Positions 50,691 to 57,328 of a stretch of DNA of 62,546 nucleotides are shown here, piece after piece. Source of the stretch: a virus. The notes under the pieces are model-generated. The model saw only the letters and a program-made list of their open reading frames with translations. It ran no database searches and was not told the DNA's origin. The number at the start of each line of letters is the position of its first letter. The stretch's first letter is position 1. The position numbers and the translations under genes were made by a program. The stretch is from the IMG/VR virus record IMGVR_UViG_3300021962_000102, positions 1 through 62,546 of that record, one strand, 5' to 3'.

Positions 50691-50852
50691 TTACTCTGCT
50701 ATGAAGGTCAAACCTTGGCAGGTAAAGAAGTCGCTCTCACTTGTCTTGAAGGTTTTAGGTAGCTCGTTGAGCCTGTGACCTTCGTAAGTTTTTCCTTTGT
50801 ACTGTAACTTGATACGGCGACTGTCGCCTGAATAAAAGAATTTTAGGAACAT
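50691..50852 (-). CDS. Small hypothetical protein (53 aa)
   Basis: Chosen start is the ATG at 50852 (MFLKFFYSGDSRRIKL). The ATG at 50891 is only 4 bp from the -10 box and could not be in the transcript. The leader CTTAAATCCTC before 50852 is also found before the gene starting at 51920, which supports this choice. Short basic beta-type protein, unknown function. Confidence 0.55.
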   Translation of the reverse strand: MFLKFFYSGDSRRIKLQYKGKTYEGHRLNELPKTFKTSESDFFTCQGLTFIAE

Positions 50853-50895
50853 ACCTGAGGATTTAAGGTTTAGGGTGATCGCACTGATCATTTGT

Positions 50896-50932
50896 ATTAT
50901 CAGACGCGGTGTGTATTAGGATTGTGTATAGC
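50896..50932 (-). promoter_or_regulatory. Minus-strand promoter, GCTATACAC-N22-GATAAT
   Basis: GCTATACAC (50924-50932) and GATAAT (50896-50901) are separated by exactly 22 bp, the same spacing as three further sites at 51249, 51592 and 51949. Drives the gene at 50691. Confidence 0.72.
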
Positions 50933-50944
50933 AAAAAATAAAAG

Positions 50945-50967
50945 GAAAAAAGGCACCCGAAGGTGCC
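50945..50967 (-). terminator. UUCG-loop terminator
   Basis: Minus strand GGCACC-TTCG-GGTGCC followed by a T-run, 9 nt after the stop of the gene at 50976. A stable UUCG tetraloop. Confidence 0.88.
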
Positions 50968-50975
50968 CTTAATCC

Positions 50976-51209
50976 TTACTTCAATGCTTCTCGCACGAAT
51001 TTAGGTAGGTTGTTACTATTAGTGTAATTCCCGTATTTATTAAAGCAAGGCATTGCTTCAAACTTAGCTTTAAACAGCTCGAACACTTTATCGTGGTCGT
51101 AGGTCATTTCTTCACCTTTAGTATTCTTAAAAGTGATAGTTAAACCTTTGCCGAGCATATTCTTGGCAATTACAAAGCGATTCTTGGTGACTGAGGTTGA
51201 GGTAGACAT
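50976..51209 (-). CDS. Tandem paralogue 3 of a small protein family
   Basis: 77 residues. Core: TKNRFVIAKNMLGKGLTITF, then FKAKFEAMPCFNKYGNYTNS and NNLPKFVREALK. Near-copy of the proteins at 51326 and 51666. Basic, one conserved Cys. Probably nucleic-acid or host-target binding; unknown. Has its own promoter and terminator. Confidence 0.7.
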   Translation of the reverse strand: MSTSTSVTKNRFVIAKNMLGKGLTITFKNTKGEEMTYDHDKVFELFKAKFEAMPCFNKYGNYTNSNNLPKFVREALK

Positions 51210-51248
51210 AGGAATGAGGTTTTAGACTGAGCGTCGATGCTCATCGTT

Positions 51249-51285
51249 ATTATCCAATAGAGACTGTTTTAGGATTGTGTATAGC
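51249..51285 (-). promoter_or_regulatory. Minus-strand promoter, GCTATACAC-N22-GATAAT
   Basis: GCTATACAC at 51277-51285 and GATAAT at 51249-51254, spacer 22 bp. Drives the paralogue starting at 51209. Confidence 0.72.
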
Positions 51286-51292
51286 AAATTAA

Positions 51293-51319
51293 AAAGAAAA
51301 AAAGAGGAGCTTTCGCTCC
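51293..51319 (-). terminator. GNRA-loop terminator
   Basis: Minus strand GGAGC-GAAA-GCTCC followed by TCTTTTTTT. Ends the paralogue at 51326. Confidence 0.85.
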
Positions 51320-51325
51320 CCTTAG

Positions 51326-51550
51326 TCACTTCAAAGCCTCTCTGATAAACTTTGGTAAGTTATTACTATTCGTATAGTTTCCATACTTATTGAAGCAAGG
51401 CATCTCATCGAACTTACTCTTGAACATCTCGTATACCTTGTCGTGCTCGTAGGTTACTTCCTCACCTTTGGCATTCTTGAATACAATAGTCAGTTCCTTA
51501 CCAATCATATTCTTGGCGATCACGAAACGGTTCTTGGTTACTTGTGGCAT
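51326..51550 (-). CDS. Tandem paralogue 2 of a small protein family
   Basis: 74 residues, MPQVTKNRFVIAKNMIGKEL, with FNKYGNYTNSNNLPKFIREA at the end. About three quarters identical by eye to the protein at 50976. Codon-level differences are larger than protein differences, which suggests selection on the protein. Unknown function. Confidence 0.7.
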   Translation of the reverse strand: MPQVTKNRFVIAKNMIGKELTIVFKNAKGEEVTYEHDKVYEMFKSKFDEMPCFNKYGNYTNSNNLPKFIREALK

Positions 51551-51591
51551 AATAAGTGGTGTTAGACGTAAGCTTTAGTGCTTACATAGGG

Positions 51592-51628
51592 ATTATCCAT
51601 AGGAGCTCGTTAGAATCTTGTGTATAGC
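51592..51628 (-). promoter_or_regulatory. Minus-strand promoter, GCTATACAC-N22-GATAAT
   Basis: GCTATACAC at 51620-51628 and GATAAT at 51592-51597, spacer 22 bp, followed by CCCTATGTAAG. Drives the paralogue starting at 51550. Confidence 0.72.
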
Positions 51629-51640
51629 ATACATAAAAGA

Positions 51641-51660
51641 AAAAAAGGGACCGAAGTCCC
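51641..51660 (-). terminator. UUCG-loop terminator
   Basis: Minus strand GGGAC-TTCG-GTCCC followed by TTTTTT. Ends the paralogue at 51666. Confidence 0.85.
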
Positions 51661-51665
51661 TCGTC

Positions 51666-51920
51666 TTACAGCATACTCGCCATATCTCTTACGAACTTAG
51701 GCAAGTTGTTACTGTTGGTGTAGTTACCGTACTTAGCGAAGCATGGCATCACTTCAAAGCGAGACTTGTTTGCCTCATACACCTTATCGTGATCGTATGT
51801 ACACTCTTCGCCTTTGTGGTTAGTGAATGAGATGATGATTCCTTTACCTAGCATGCTCTTCGCGATAACGAAACGCTTCTTGGCTACTGGTGCTGGGGTG
51901 GGGGTGGCTGTCTTAGACAT
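51666..51920 (-). CDS. Tandem paralogue 1 of a small protein family
   Basis: 84 residues from the ATG at 51920 (MSKTATPTPAPVAKKRF). The longer in-frame start at 51962 overlaps the promoter and is rejected. The core VIAKSMLGKGIIISF and FAKYGNYTNSNNLPKF match the other two copies; the N-terminal Pro/Thr-rich extension is unique. First gene of the minus-strand block after the divergent region, so likely expressed very early. Confidence 0.68.
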   Translation of the reverse strand: MSKTATPTPAPVAKKRFVIAKSMLGKGIIISFTNHKGEECTYDHDKVYEANKSRFEVMPCFAKYGNYTNSNNLPKFVRDMASML

Positions 51921-51948
51921 GATTAGAGGATTTAAGTTAGACATAGGT

Positions 51949-51985
51949 ATTATCCATGGCAACTCGTAAGGATCTCGTGTATAGC
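51949..51985 (-). promoter_or_regulatory. Leftward promoter of the divergent region
   Basis: GCTATACAC at 51977-51985 and GATAAT at 51949-51954, spacer 22 bp, followed by ACCTATGTC. It is the outermost member of the family and begins the minus-strand transcription block. Confidence 0.72.
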
Positions 51986-52262
51986 ATAAACAAACAATAC
52001 CCTAAACATATTCAGAAACAATACACCAGCAGTCGCATCAACACTCAGTCAGTGGCGTAAAAGGCCTAAACCATATAGGTAAACGGTAAATAGGGCCCAG
52101 GCCCGGGTTTACAGATTGACTTTCCTAAACAGGGGCTTCCTCTCCCCGGAGGGGGCCAACACCCAACTTCTATACATCTAACAAAAAAAATACACCTCAC
52201 CTCTATACATCTAACAACTAAATTAGCATTAATGGGAAGTCTTTAAATGTGATAGTGATAAT
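51986..52262. other. Divergent intergenic control region with GC islands
   Basis: About 280 bp with no gene, between the minus-strand and plus-strand blocks. It holds two GC-rich islands in otherwise A/T-rich DNA: GGGCCC and CCCGGG near 52094-52110, and CCCCGGAGGGG near 52145-52155, the latter able to form a hairpin. It also has a 16-bp direct repeat (see separate entry). Candidate for a replication origin, late promoter region or packaging signal. Confidence 0.6.
52169..52217 (+). repeat. Direct repeat TCTATACATCTAACAA (two copies)
   Basis: The 16-bp sequence occurs at 52169-52184 and 52202-52217, 33 bp apart (three helical turns). It shares CTATACA with the upstream block of the leftward promoters, but on the other strand. 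Probably activator or sigma sites for the rightward genes starting at 52263. Confidence 0.6.
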
Positions 52263-52508
52263 ATGGCAAAACAAAAGTTATCTGCGCAGGCATTGCGCGA
52301 CAAAAGAGCTAGGGATTTGGCAGAGGCAAAGAGTCCGCGTAGGACTCGGATGCGTGCTGAGAACCAGAAGAAGCGCAGGGACGCTGAGAAGGATGGTCAG
52401 GACGTTGATGGAAAAGACTACGACCACAATTCTAAGCGCTTTGTGAGTGTTAAGACCAACCGTGGAGGCCACGGAAGGGGTACAAAAGTGTATAATACTA
52501 AGAGGTAA
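52263..52508 (+). CDS. Small very basic protein
   Basis: 81 residues, strongly basic and helical (RDKRARDLAEAKSPRRTRMR), ending KTNRGGHGRGTKVYNTKR. Likely binds nucleic acid; similar small proteins occur in marine phages. First gene of the rightward block; its ATG directly follows a GATAAT string. Confidence 0.65.
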   Translation: MAKQKLSAQALRDKRARDLAEAKSPRRTRMRAENQKKRRDAEKDGQDVDGKDYDHNSKRFVSVKTNRGGHGRGTKVYNTKR

Positions 52509-52624
52509 TGGCAAAGAGTGCAAAAAAGAGGGTTTTCAATGCTAACGGAATCAAGAAGGTTGACAAGACTAGGGTTTCAGTTGGGTTGAAGAACATCGAA
52601 ATCATAAATAAGCTGTCGCTATGA
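52508..52624 (+). CDS. Small basic protein (38 aa)
   Basis: MAKSAKKRVFNANGIKKVDK and a hydrophobic end (NIEIINKLSL). Its start overlaps the previous stop (TAATG) and its stop overlaps the next start (ATGATG), so it is probably translated. Unknown function. Confidence 0.55.
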   Translation: MAKSAKKRVFNANGIKKVDKTRVSVGLKNIEIINKLSL

Positions 52625-53064
52625 TGCGTTTTTCTGCGTTTCTGGTAGTTTTACTGCTCTCGGGGTGCTCAGCACAATGGCACCTAAAGAAAGCTGTTAA
52701 AAAGGACCCTAGTTTGCTTGACAAAAGCATCGTCACCGTGGTTGATACGGTGCTGATTCCTGGTGTTGAGGTGCGCGATACTGTTAGTTTCACTAACACG
52801 GACACCATAGAGATCGTTAAGGACAACTTTCACGTTCGTTTGGTGAAGGTGCGTGATTCTATTTTAGTTGACGGTGGGTGCAAAACTGATACTATAGTGC
52901 GCAAGGTGTCTGTCCCTGTTGAAAAACTTGTGTACAAAGAGAAAAATACTTTCTTTGATAAGGTAAAAAGCCTTTCGTTCTATGTGATAGTTGTTATTAT
53001 ACTGGCTTCAATAGTTAGAAGGTTGATTAAAAGTGTTTGGTGGTATGAAAGACTGGGTAAATAA
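52621..53064 (+). CDS. Unimolecular spanin-like lipoprotein
   Basis: 147 residues. A lipoprotein signal with lipobox (LLLSGC) at about 12-17 places the N-terminus in the outer membrane. A beta-rich periplasmic part follows, and a transmembrane helix at about 118-135 (SFYVIVVIILASIV) anchors the C-terminus in the inner membrane. An N-terminal lipid plus a C-terminal helix is the layout of u-spanins (phage T1 gp11), which fuse the two membranes at lysis. Neighbouring membrane proteins and endolysin support a lysis role. Confidence 0.7.
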   Translation: MMRFSAFLVVLLLSGCSAQWHLKKAVKKDPSLLDKSIVTVVDTVLIPGVEVRDTVSFTNTDTIEIVKDNFHVRLVKVRDSILVDGGCKTDTIVRKVSVPVEKLVYKEKNTFFDKVKSLSFYVIVVIILASIVRRLIKSVWWYERLGK

Positions 53065-53266
53065 ACTACTTGCAGTAGGAGACGATGTTTCATCTAAGCG
53101 TGTCATCGGTGTAATTGGGGCTTTGGTTCTTTTTGGCACTATGATAGCTAATAGCTTTTCACCTATTGATATTGCACCCAGTAAAGAACTAGTTGAAGCG
53201 GTTGAGTACATAACAATAGCGATGTTCTTTGGAACAGCTGTTGAAAAATTTGCAAATAAAAAATAA
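53045..53266 (+). CDS. Holin-like small membrane protein
   Basis: 73 residues from the ATG at 53045 (MKDWVNKLLAVGDDVSSKRV). Two hydrophobic segments, VIGVIGALVLFGTMIANSF and VEYITIAMFFGTAVEKF, with a basic C-tip. Size and topology suit a class II holin. Sits between the u-spanin and other membrane proteins upstream of the endolysin. Confidence 0.6.
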   Translation: MKDWVNKLLAVGDDVSSKRVIGVIGALVLFGTMIANSFSPIDIAPSKELVEAVEYITIAMFFGTAVEKFANKK

Positions 53267-53679
53267 TGCACGTAGCAGACGTAATGGAAGATAGAGGTTT
53301 AAAAAGGGTAGTTAGTATATTTAAGTACAGTGATAGTGAACCCAATGAGGTTTTTACGTCAATACTACATACGTTTATACTACCAGCGGCGCTTTACACA
53401 GAGATGTTTTCTTCTCCAATACTTTGTATTGTATCTATGTTTTGTGGTTTATACCAGGGATACGCTGTTTTATGGCATGGTGGTATTTCCATACGTTCTA
53501 ATGCTGTTAAAATTGCATTTTTGGTTGCCGTAGCTACTGTTTTGAATTACTGGATGGAAGGTATGCTACACGGCTCTAACATGGGCTGGCTATTGGTTTT
53601 GATTTTCTCTGGTTGGAATATCATAAGAGTAGAAAACCAAAAACACATTAATGAACTAAAAAAGAAATACGCTAAGTAA
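53266..53679 (+). CDS. Membrane protein of the lysis cluster
   Basis: 137 residues with three to four transmembrane segments (about 34-50, 52-70, 80-95, 105-120). No enzyme motif. Could be an alternative holin or antiholin. Coupled by overlapping start and stop to both neighbours. Confidence 0.6.
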   Translation: MHVADVMEDRGLKRVVSIFKYSDSEPNEVFTSILHTFILPAALYTEMFSSPILCIVSMFCGLYQGYAVLWHGGISIRSNAVKIAFLVAVATVLNYWMEGMLHGSNMGWLLVLIFSGWNIIRVENQKHINELKKKYAK

Positions 53680-53990
53680 TGGACCTGGCTCAAGTTGTTA
53701 TAACAGTTGTAACGGTGTTAGGCAGTGGTGCTGCCTTTCAGTTTTACACTAATAGGATGAAATTAAGCGCAGATGCTAAAAAAGATGAGCTAGCTAATAG
53801 TGATACGCATTTATACCGTGATGATCTTAAAAACCGTGTCCGTAACCTGGAGGAATTATTGGCTAGATCTGCTGATGAAAAAGATGAAATGCGTCAGCAC
53901 ATACTTAATCTAACTGCTGAGGTTCACTCGCTGCGTGTTAAGGTTGACTTCTTGGAGCGTGAGAATCAAGCACTAAAAATGCGTAAATAA
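53679..53990 (+). CDS. Membrane-anchored coiled-coil protein
   Basis: 103 residues: an N-terminal transmembrane segment (VVITVVTVLGSGAAFQFY), then a long coiled coil to the end (LEELLARSADEKDEM, VDFLERENQALKM). Similar to Rz-type inner-membrane spanins in layout, so it may assist lysis alongside the u-spanin, or act in another envelope step. Confidence 0.6.
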   Translation: MDLAQVVITVVTVLGSGAAFQFYTNRMKLSADAKKDELANSDTHLYRDDLKNRVRNLEELLARSADEKDEMRQHILNLTAEVHSLRVKVDFLERENQALKMRK

Positions 53991-54457
53991 TGAAATTAAG
54001 TAAATATGTATCGCTTGCAGAGGTAACGCGTAGCGACACTGCAAAGCGCAGAGGCATCGACAACTCGCCAACCGAAGAGCATCTTGAAAACCTAAAGACT
54101 ATATGTGTTGACATTTTTGATAAAGTCCGCGAGTACTTTGGTGTACCCATTTACATCTCTAGTGGATATCGCTCAGCCGCTTTGAACAAGGCCATCGGTG
54201 GTAGTGCTACGTCTGACCACAACAAAGGCTGCGCGCTTGACCTAGACCAGGACGGCCATGGCAACGGAGTAACCAACGCGGACGTATTTAACTTTATCAA
54301 GAACAACTTGGAGTATGATCAACTTATCTGGGAGTTCGGTTCTAGCAAGAACCCAGATTGGGTACATGTTGGGTACAGAAAGGGAAAGAATAGAAAGCAA
54401 ACACTAAGAGCAATAAAGGACGCAAGTGGAAAAACAGTATATGCGCCGTTCAAGTAA
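53990..54457 (+). CDS. Peptidase M15 endolysin
   Basis: 155 residues. SSGYRSAALNKAIGG near 57, SDHNKGCALDLD near 75 (His and Asp zinc ligands) and DWVHVGY near 123 (catalytic/ligand His) are the M15A motifs. M15 enzymes cut peptide cross-links of peptidoglycan (L-Ala-D-Glu or D-Ala-type bonds). There is no signal peptide, so release through a holin is expected. Directly downstream of membrane proteins. Confidence 0.9.
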   Translation: MKLSKYVSLAEVTRSDTAKRRGIDNSPTEEHLENLKTICVDIFDKVREYFGVPIYISSGYRSAALNKAIGGSATSDHNKGCALDLDQDGHGNGVTNADVFNFIKNNLEYDQLIWEFGSSKNPDWVHVGYRKGKNRKQTLRAIKDASGKTVYAPFK

Positions 54458-54581
54458 GTTTTATATACAGCTTGACTATGATTTCATCATAAGCCAAATA
54501 GTAAGTGAAGCAAAAATAGAAACGGATAAAATAAAAGAAGAAAATGGCAAAGATAAAAGCACAGTCTGCTGTAACATTTAA
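54441..54581 (+). CDS. Possible small protein (46 aa)
   Basis: MRRSSKFYIQLDYDFIISQI then an acidic helix and a Cys pair. Overlaps the endolysin end by 17 nt and the next gene by 38 nt. Both overlaps are in other frames, so this may be a chance frame; listed with low confidence. Confidence 0.3.
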   Translation: MRRSSKFYIQLDYDFIISQIVSEAKIETDKIKEENGKDKSTVCCNI

Positions 54582-54687
54582 GGCAAAACCAAAGGTCTCT
54601 AGACCTGGAGTACACGCTAAGACTAAAACTTCTAAAAATAAAGCGTCTAAAAACTACGCTAAACCATACGCGGGGCAGGGTAAGTAA
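54544..54687 (+). CDS. Small basic protein (47 aa)
   Basis: MAKIKAQSAVTFKAKPKVSR, then PGVHAKTKTSKNKASKNYAK and PYAGQGK. The pattern RPGVHAKTKTSKNK...YxxPYxGQG recurs in small proteins of marine phages. Very basic; nucleic-acid binding is likely but unproven. Confidence 0.65.
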   Translation: MAKIKAQSAVTFKAKPKVSRPGVHAKTKTSKNKASKNYAKPYAGQGK

Positions 54688-54699
54688 TTCTATTTTTAG

Positions 54700-54707
54700 T
54701 AAATTTG
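54700..54707 (+). promoter_or_regulatory. Bacteroidota-type -7 box before groEL
   Basis: TAAATTTG matches TAnnTTTG, 27 bp before the groEL start. A -33 TTG is not clear. Suggests use of host RNA polymerase for the chaperone genes. Confidence 0.35.
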
Positions 54708-54734
54708 TGTAGTGTTACACAAAAAATTACTATA

Positions 54735-56306
54735 ATGGAATACAATAATCCAAGTGAACTCATTAAAGAGTTGACATTCAGCGCCAGGGCTAGAAACAGA
54801 ATGAAACAAGGCGTTGACAAACTAGCAGCCGCAGTTTCATCAACGTTGGGGGCCAGCGGAAAGTGCGTTATATATGAAGACGCTATGGGTAGACCCATTA
54901 TCACTAAGGATGGTGTTACTGTAGCTGAGTCAGTTGTACTTAAAGACCCGCTAGAAAACATCGGCGCAACGCTTATCAAGGAAGCCGCAAAAAATACTGT
55001 TAAAGAAGCTGGTGACGGAACAACCACCGCTACGGTGCTTTCACACGCTATCCTTACGCACGCATACGAGATTATAGAAAACGAAAACCTTCGTGAACTA
55101 AAGAAAGGTATCGAACAAGCGACAAACGACGTGATTGACTTACTGGAGTCAGCCAAGGTGGAGGTATCTGGAGACATGCTTTACTCTGTCGCCAACATAT
55201 CCACGAATAATGATTCAGAGCTGGCAAAAGTGATTTCAGAAGCATTCACAGCCGTTGGTAACAGCGGCGTTGTCCTAATGGAGGAGTCTGAAACAGACCT
55301 AACGCACGTTGAGATAGTAGACGGCGTACAGTTTGACTCTCCACTCAAGTCGCAGCACTTTATTACAGACGCGGACAAAGAAAAAGCCGTTCTGGAAAAC
55401 CCATATGTACTTATCATGGACTCTAAAATTCCTAATATTAGGAGAATACAAGGAGTTCTAGAATTTGTAATCAAGCAAAATAGATCGTTGCTTATTATCG
55501 CAGACATCGAACAGCAGCCACTCGGTGCACTGTTGATGAACAAGGTACGCGGTAATATCAAGGTCAATGTTGTGGATCAGCCCGGCTTTGGACCAACGCG
55601 GCGTGATACGCTTGAAGACCTAGCTGCAATAACCGGTGCTAAACTCATTTCTGATGAACTGGGTGACGATATCGATTCAATATCTGTTGATGCGCTGGGA
55701 GAGGCCGTAAAAGCCGTTACGGATGGAAAAAACACCGTTATCACTGTTGAAGAGACGAGTGAACTGGTTAGCGAGCGCTTAGCGATTGCTGAGGTAAAAC
55801 TTAAAAGCGAGCAAAATCCGTTTTTCAAAAAGAAGATCGAACAGCGCGTAGCAATGCTTAGCGGTAAGGTTGGTATTGTAAGAGTTGGTGCTAACTCTAA
55901 AATAGAGTTGAAAGAAAAGAAAGATCGTGTTGAAGACGCTATCTACGCTGTTAAGGCCGCTATTCAAGAAGGAATTATCCCAGGCGGTGGTATCGCACTA
56001 CTTAACGCATCGGCAAAACTAAATAAAACTGGAAACTCCAATGGCTACAATGTAGTGCTTAACGCAATTATGGAGCCTTGGATCAAAATAATGACAAATG
56101 CCGACCTAAATCCAGAAGATAGGAAGTACAAAAAGATGAAGCCAGGTCAAGGCGTTGATGTAGTGACTGGAGAAATTGTTGATATGGTTGAGGCTGGTAT
56201 CATTGACCCGCTACTAGTTACTAAGACAGCGCTGAAAAACGCGTCGTCAGTTGCCGCAACTATTATATCGGCAGACGCTGTTATCTCTAACGTTAGAATC
56301 GATTAA
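54735..56306 (+). CDS. groEL: Chaperonin GroEL
   Basis: 523 residues from the ATG at 54735. ATP-binding AGDGTTTATVL near 93, VEDAIYAVKAA near 398 with the catalytic Asp, and IIPGGGIALL near 415 are conserved. The C-terminal GGM-repeat tail of bacterial GroEL is absent. A phage GroEL probably helps fold capsid or other virion proteins, or keeps folding going under infection. GroES follows 1 nt downstream as an operon. Confidence 0.93.
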   Translation: MEYNNPSELIKELTFSARARNRMKQGVDKLAAAVSSTLGASGKCVIYEDAMGRPIITKDGVTVAESVVLKDPLENIGATLIKEAAKNTVKEAGDGTTTATVLSHAILTHAYEIIENENLRELKKGIEQATNDVIDLLESAKVEVSGDMLYSVANISTNNDSELAKVISEAFTAVGNSGVVLMEESETDLTHVEIVDGVQFDSPLKSQHFITDADKEKAVLENPYVLIMDSKIPNIRRIQGVLEFVIKQNRSLLIIADIEQQPLGALLMNKVRGNIKVNVVDQPGFGPTRRDTLEDLAAITGAKLISDELGDDIDSISVDALGEAVKAVTDGKNTVITVEETSELVSERLAIAEVKLKSEQNPFFKKKIEQRVAMLSGKVGIVRVGANSKIELKEKKDRVEDAIYAVKAAIQEGIIPGGGIALLNASAKLNKTGNSNGYNVVLNAIMEPWIKIMTNADLNPEDRKYKKMKPGQGVDVVTGEIVDMVEAGIIDPLLVTKTALKNASSVAATIISADAVISNVRID

Positions 56307-56307
56307 T

Positions 56308-56562
56308 ATGAGAGCAGTTAATTACTACCTGATAGTCAAAAAGTTGAAGCAAGAGGTCGTCAACGTTGGCGGCCTTGAGCTTAACGATGCACTTGCTGAG
56401 CAGCGTTATTTAAAGGCAGAAGTTATTTCTGCTGGAGATAAAGTTGATTTTGTCAAGGAAGGTGAAGTTGTATACTATGACCGTCACGCTGGACACGAAA
56501 TAACTTTTGAAGAAAACGTTTATCAAGTCATCAAAGTCGGTGATATTGTAATAGTAGAATGA
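56308..56562 (+). CDS. groES: Co-chaperonin GroES
   Basis: 84 residues from the ATG at 56308 (MRAVNYYLIVKKLKQEVVNV). The hydrophobic mobile-loop tip GGLEL near 21, GEVVYYDRHAGHE near 53 and a closing VIKVGDIVIVE strand fit GroES. It lacks the longer roof loop of bacterial GroES (95 residues). Pairs with GroEL. Confidence 0.8.
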   Translation: MRAVNYYLIVKKLKQEVVNVGGLELNDALAEQRYLKAEVISAGDKVDFVKEGEVVYYDRHAGHEITFEENVYQVIKVGDIVIVE

Positions 56563-56999
56563 GGTTGAGTTCGCACGACATCCGCGATCTAAAGTTGTTC
56601 AAATACTATAGGTTAGTGAGAAAGTGGGCGTGTGATCAGAATGGCCTTAACGATGCAGATCTAGAATTACTTATGTATCTAGACTGCTTGGGTAGATTTA
56701 ACCGAAAAGACTATATGGACGGAACGTATGCATATCGTTGGGATAAGCATCGTTGGGAACGCCTAAGATCAGAAGGTTGGATCTCCGTTTGGAGAGAACG
56801 CAATAGAACGACACAGAAGTACGCTATATATCAAGTTTCTCAAAAGGGTAAAAACCTTATAATGCGCATATACAGAATTCTTCTTGGTGAAGAAGATGTT
56901 ACGCTAAGTAGTAGAAGCGTTTATTACAATAATAAGTCATACACCGCTAAAGTTAGAAACAAGGCGATAGATGACATGGTAAAAGACAAAGACAGATGA
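56559..56999 (+). CDS. Winged-helix (MarR-like) conserved phage protein
   Basis: 146 residues. YYRLVRKWACDQNGLNDADL near 16, ELLMYLDCLGRFNRKDY and WDKHRWERLRSEGWISVWRE near 62-82 form a winged-helix-type pattern. The family, with ...RNRTTQKYAIYQVS, is very conserved in marine phages and usually near structural genes. Regulatory or virion role unknown. Overlaps groES by 4 nt. Confidence 0.68.
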   Translation: MRLSSHDIRDLKLFKYYRLVRKWACDQNGLNDADLELLMYLDCLGRFNRKDYMDGTYAYRWDKHRWERLRSEGWISVWRERNRTTQKYAIYQVSQKGKNLIMRIYRILLGEEDVTLSSRSVYYNNKSYTAKVRNKAIDDMVKDKDR

Positions 57000-57328
57000 C
57001 AAAGCCAATAACGCATAAGGCGAAAAACCACGAGAACAATAGAAGGATGATGAATCCAACTATAGTTATTGTAGATTTAGAGCCTGGCGTTGTAGCCGAG
57101 GCCAATATAGACGGAAGTATATACATAGACAGAAAAGCATCTCCTAGTAAGATGAAAGAAGCTGTGTCTCATGAGAAAGTGCATTTAAATCAGATGAGTA
57201 GAGGTGATCTTTCTTATGACTCACAAAACGTTTACTGGAAGGGTAAGATCTACAACAGAAACAATATGAACGAGGGCAGCGGAAGTCTTCCCTGGGAAAA
57301 AGAAGCATATAAAAAAGCTAAGAAATGA
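56996..57328 (+). CDS. Small HExxH metallopeptidase-like protein
   Basis: 110 residues. VSHEKVHLNQMSRGDLSYD near 62-80 carries an HExxH zinc motif with nearby Gln and Asp, as in a minimal metallopeptidase. The rest is small and beta-rich. Could process a virion or host protein. Overlaps both neighbours by 4 nt. Confidence 0.6.
   Translation: MTKPITHKAKNHENNRRMMNPTIVIVDLEPGVVAEANIDGSIYIDRKASPSKMKEAVSHEKVHLNQMSRGDLSYDSQNVYWKGKIYNRNNMNEGSGSLPWEKEAYKKAKK

Noticed and set aside
51921-51962. Longer start of the first small paralogue
   Set aside because: The added codons span the GATAAT promoter box, so they cannot be in the transcript from that promoter. The ATG at 51920 has a leader shared with another gene of the family.
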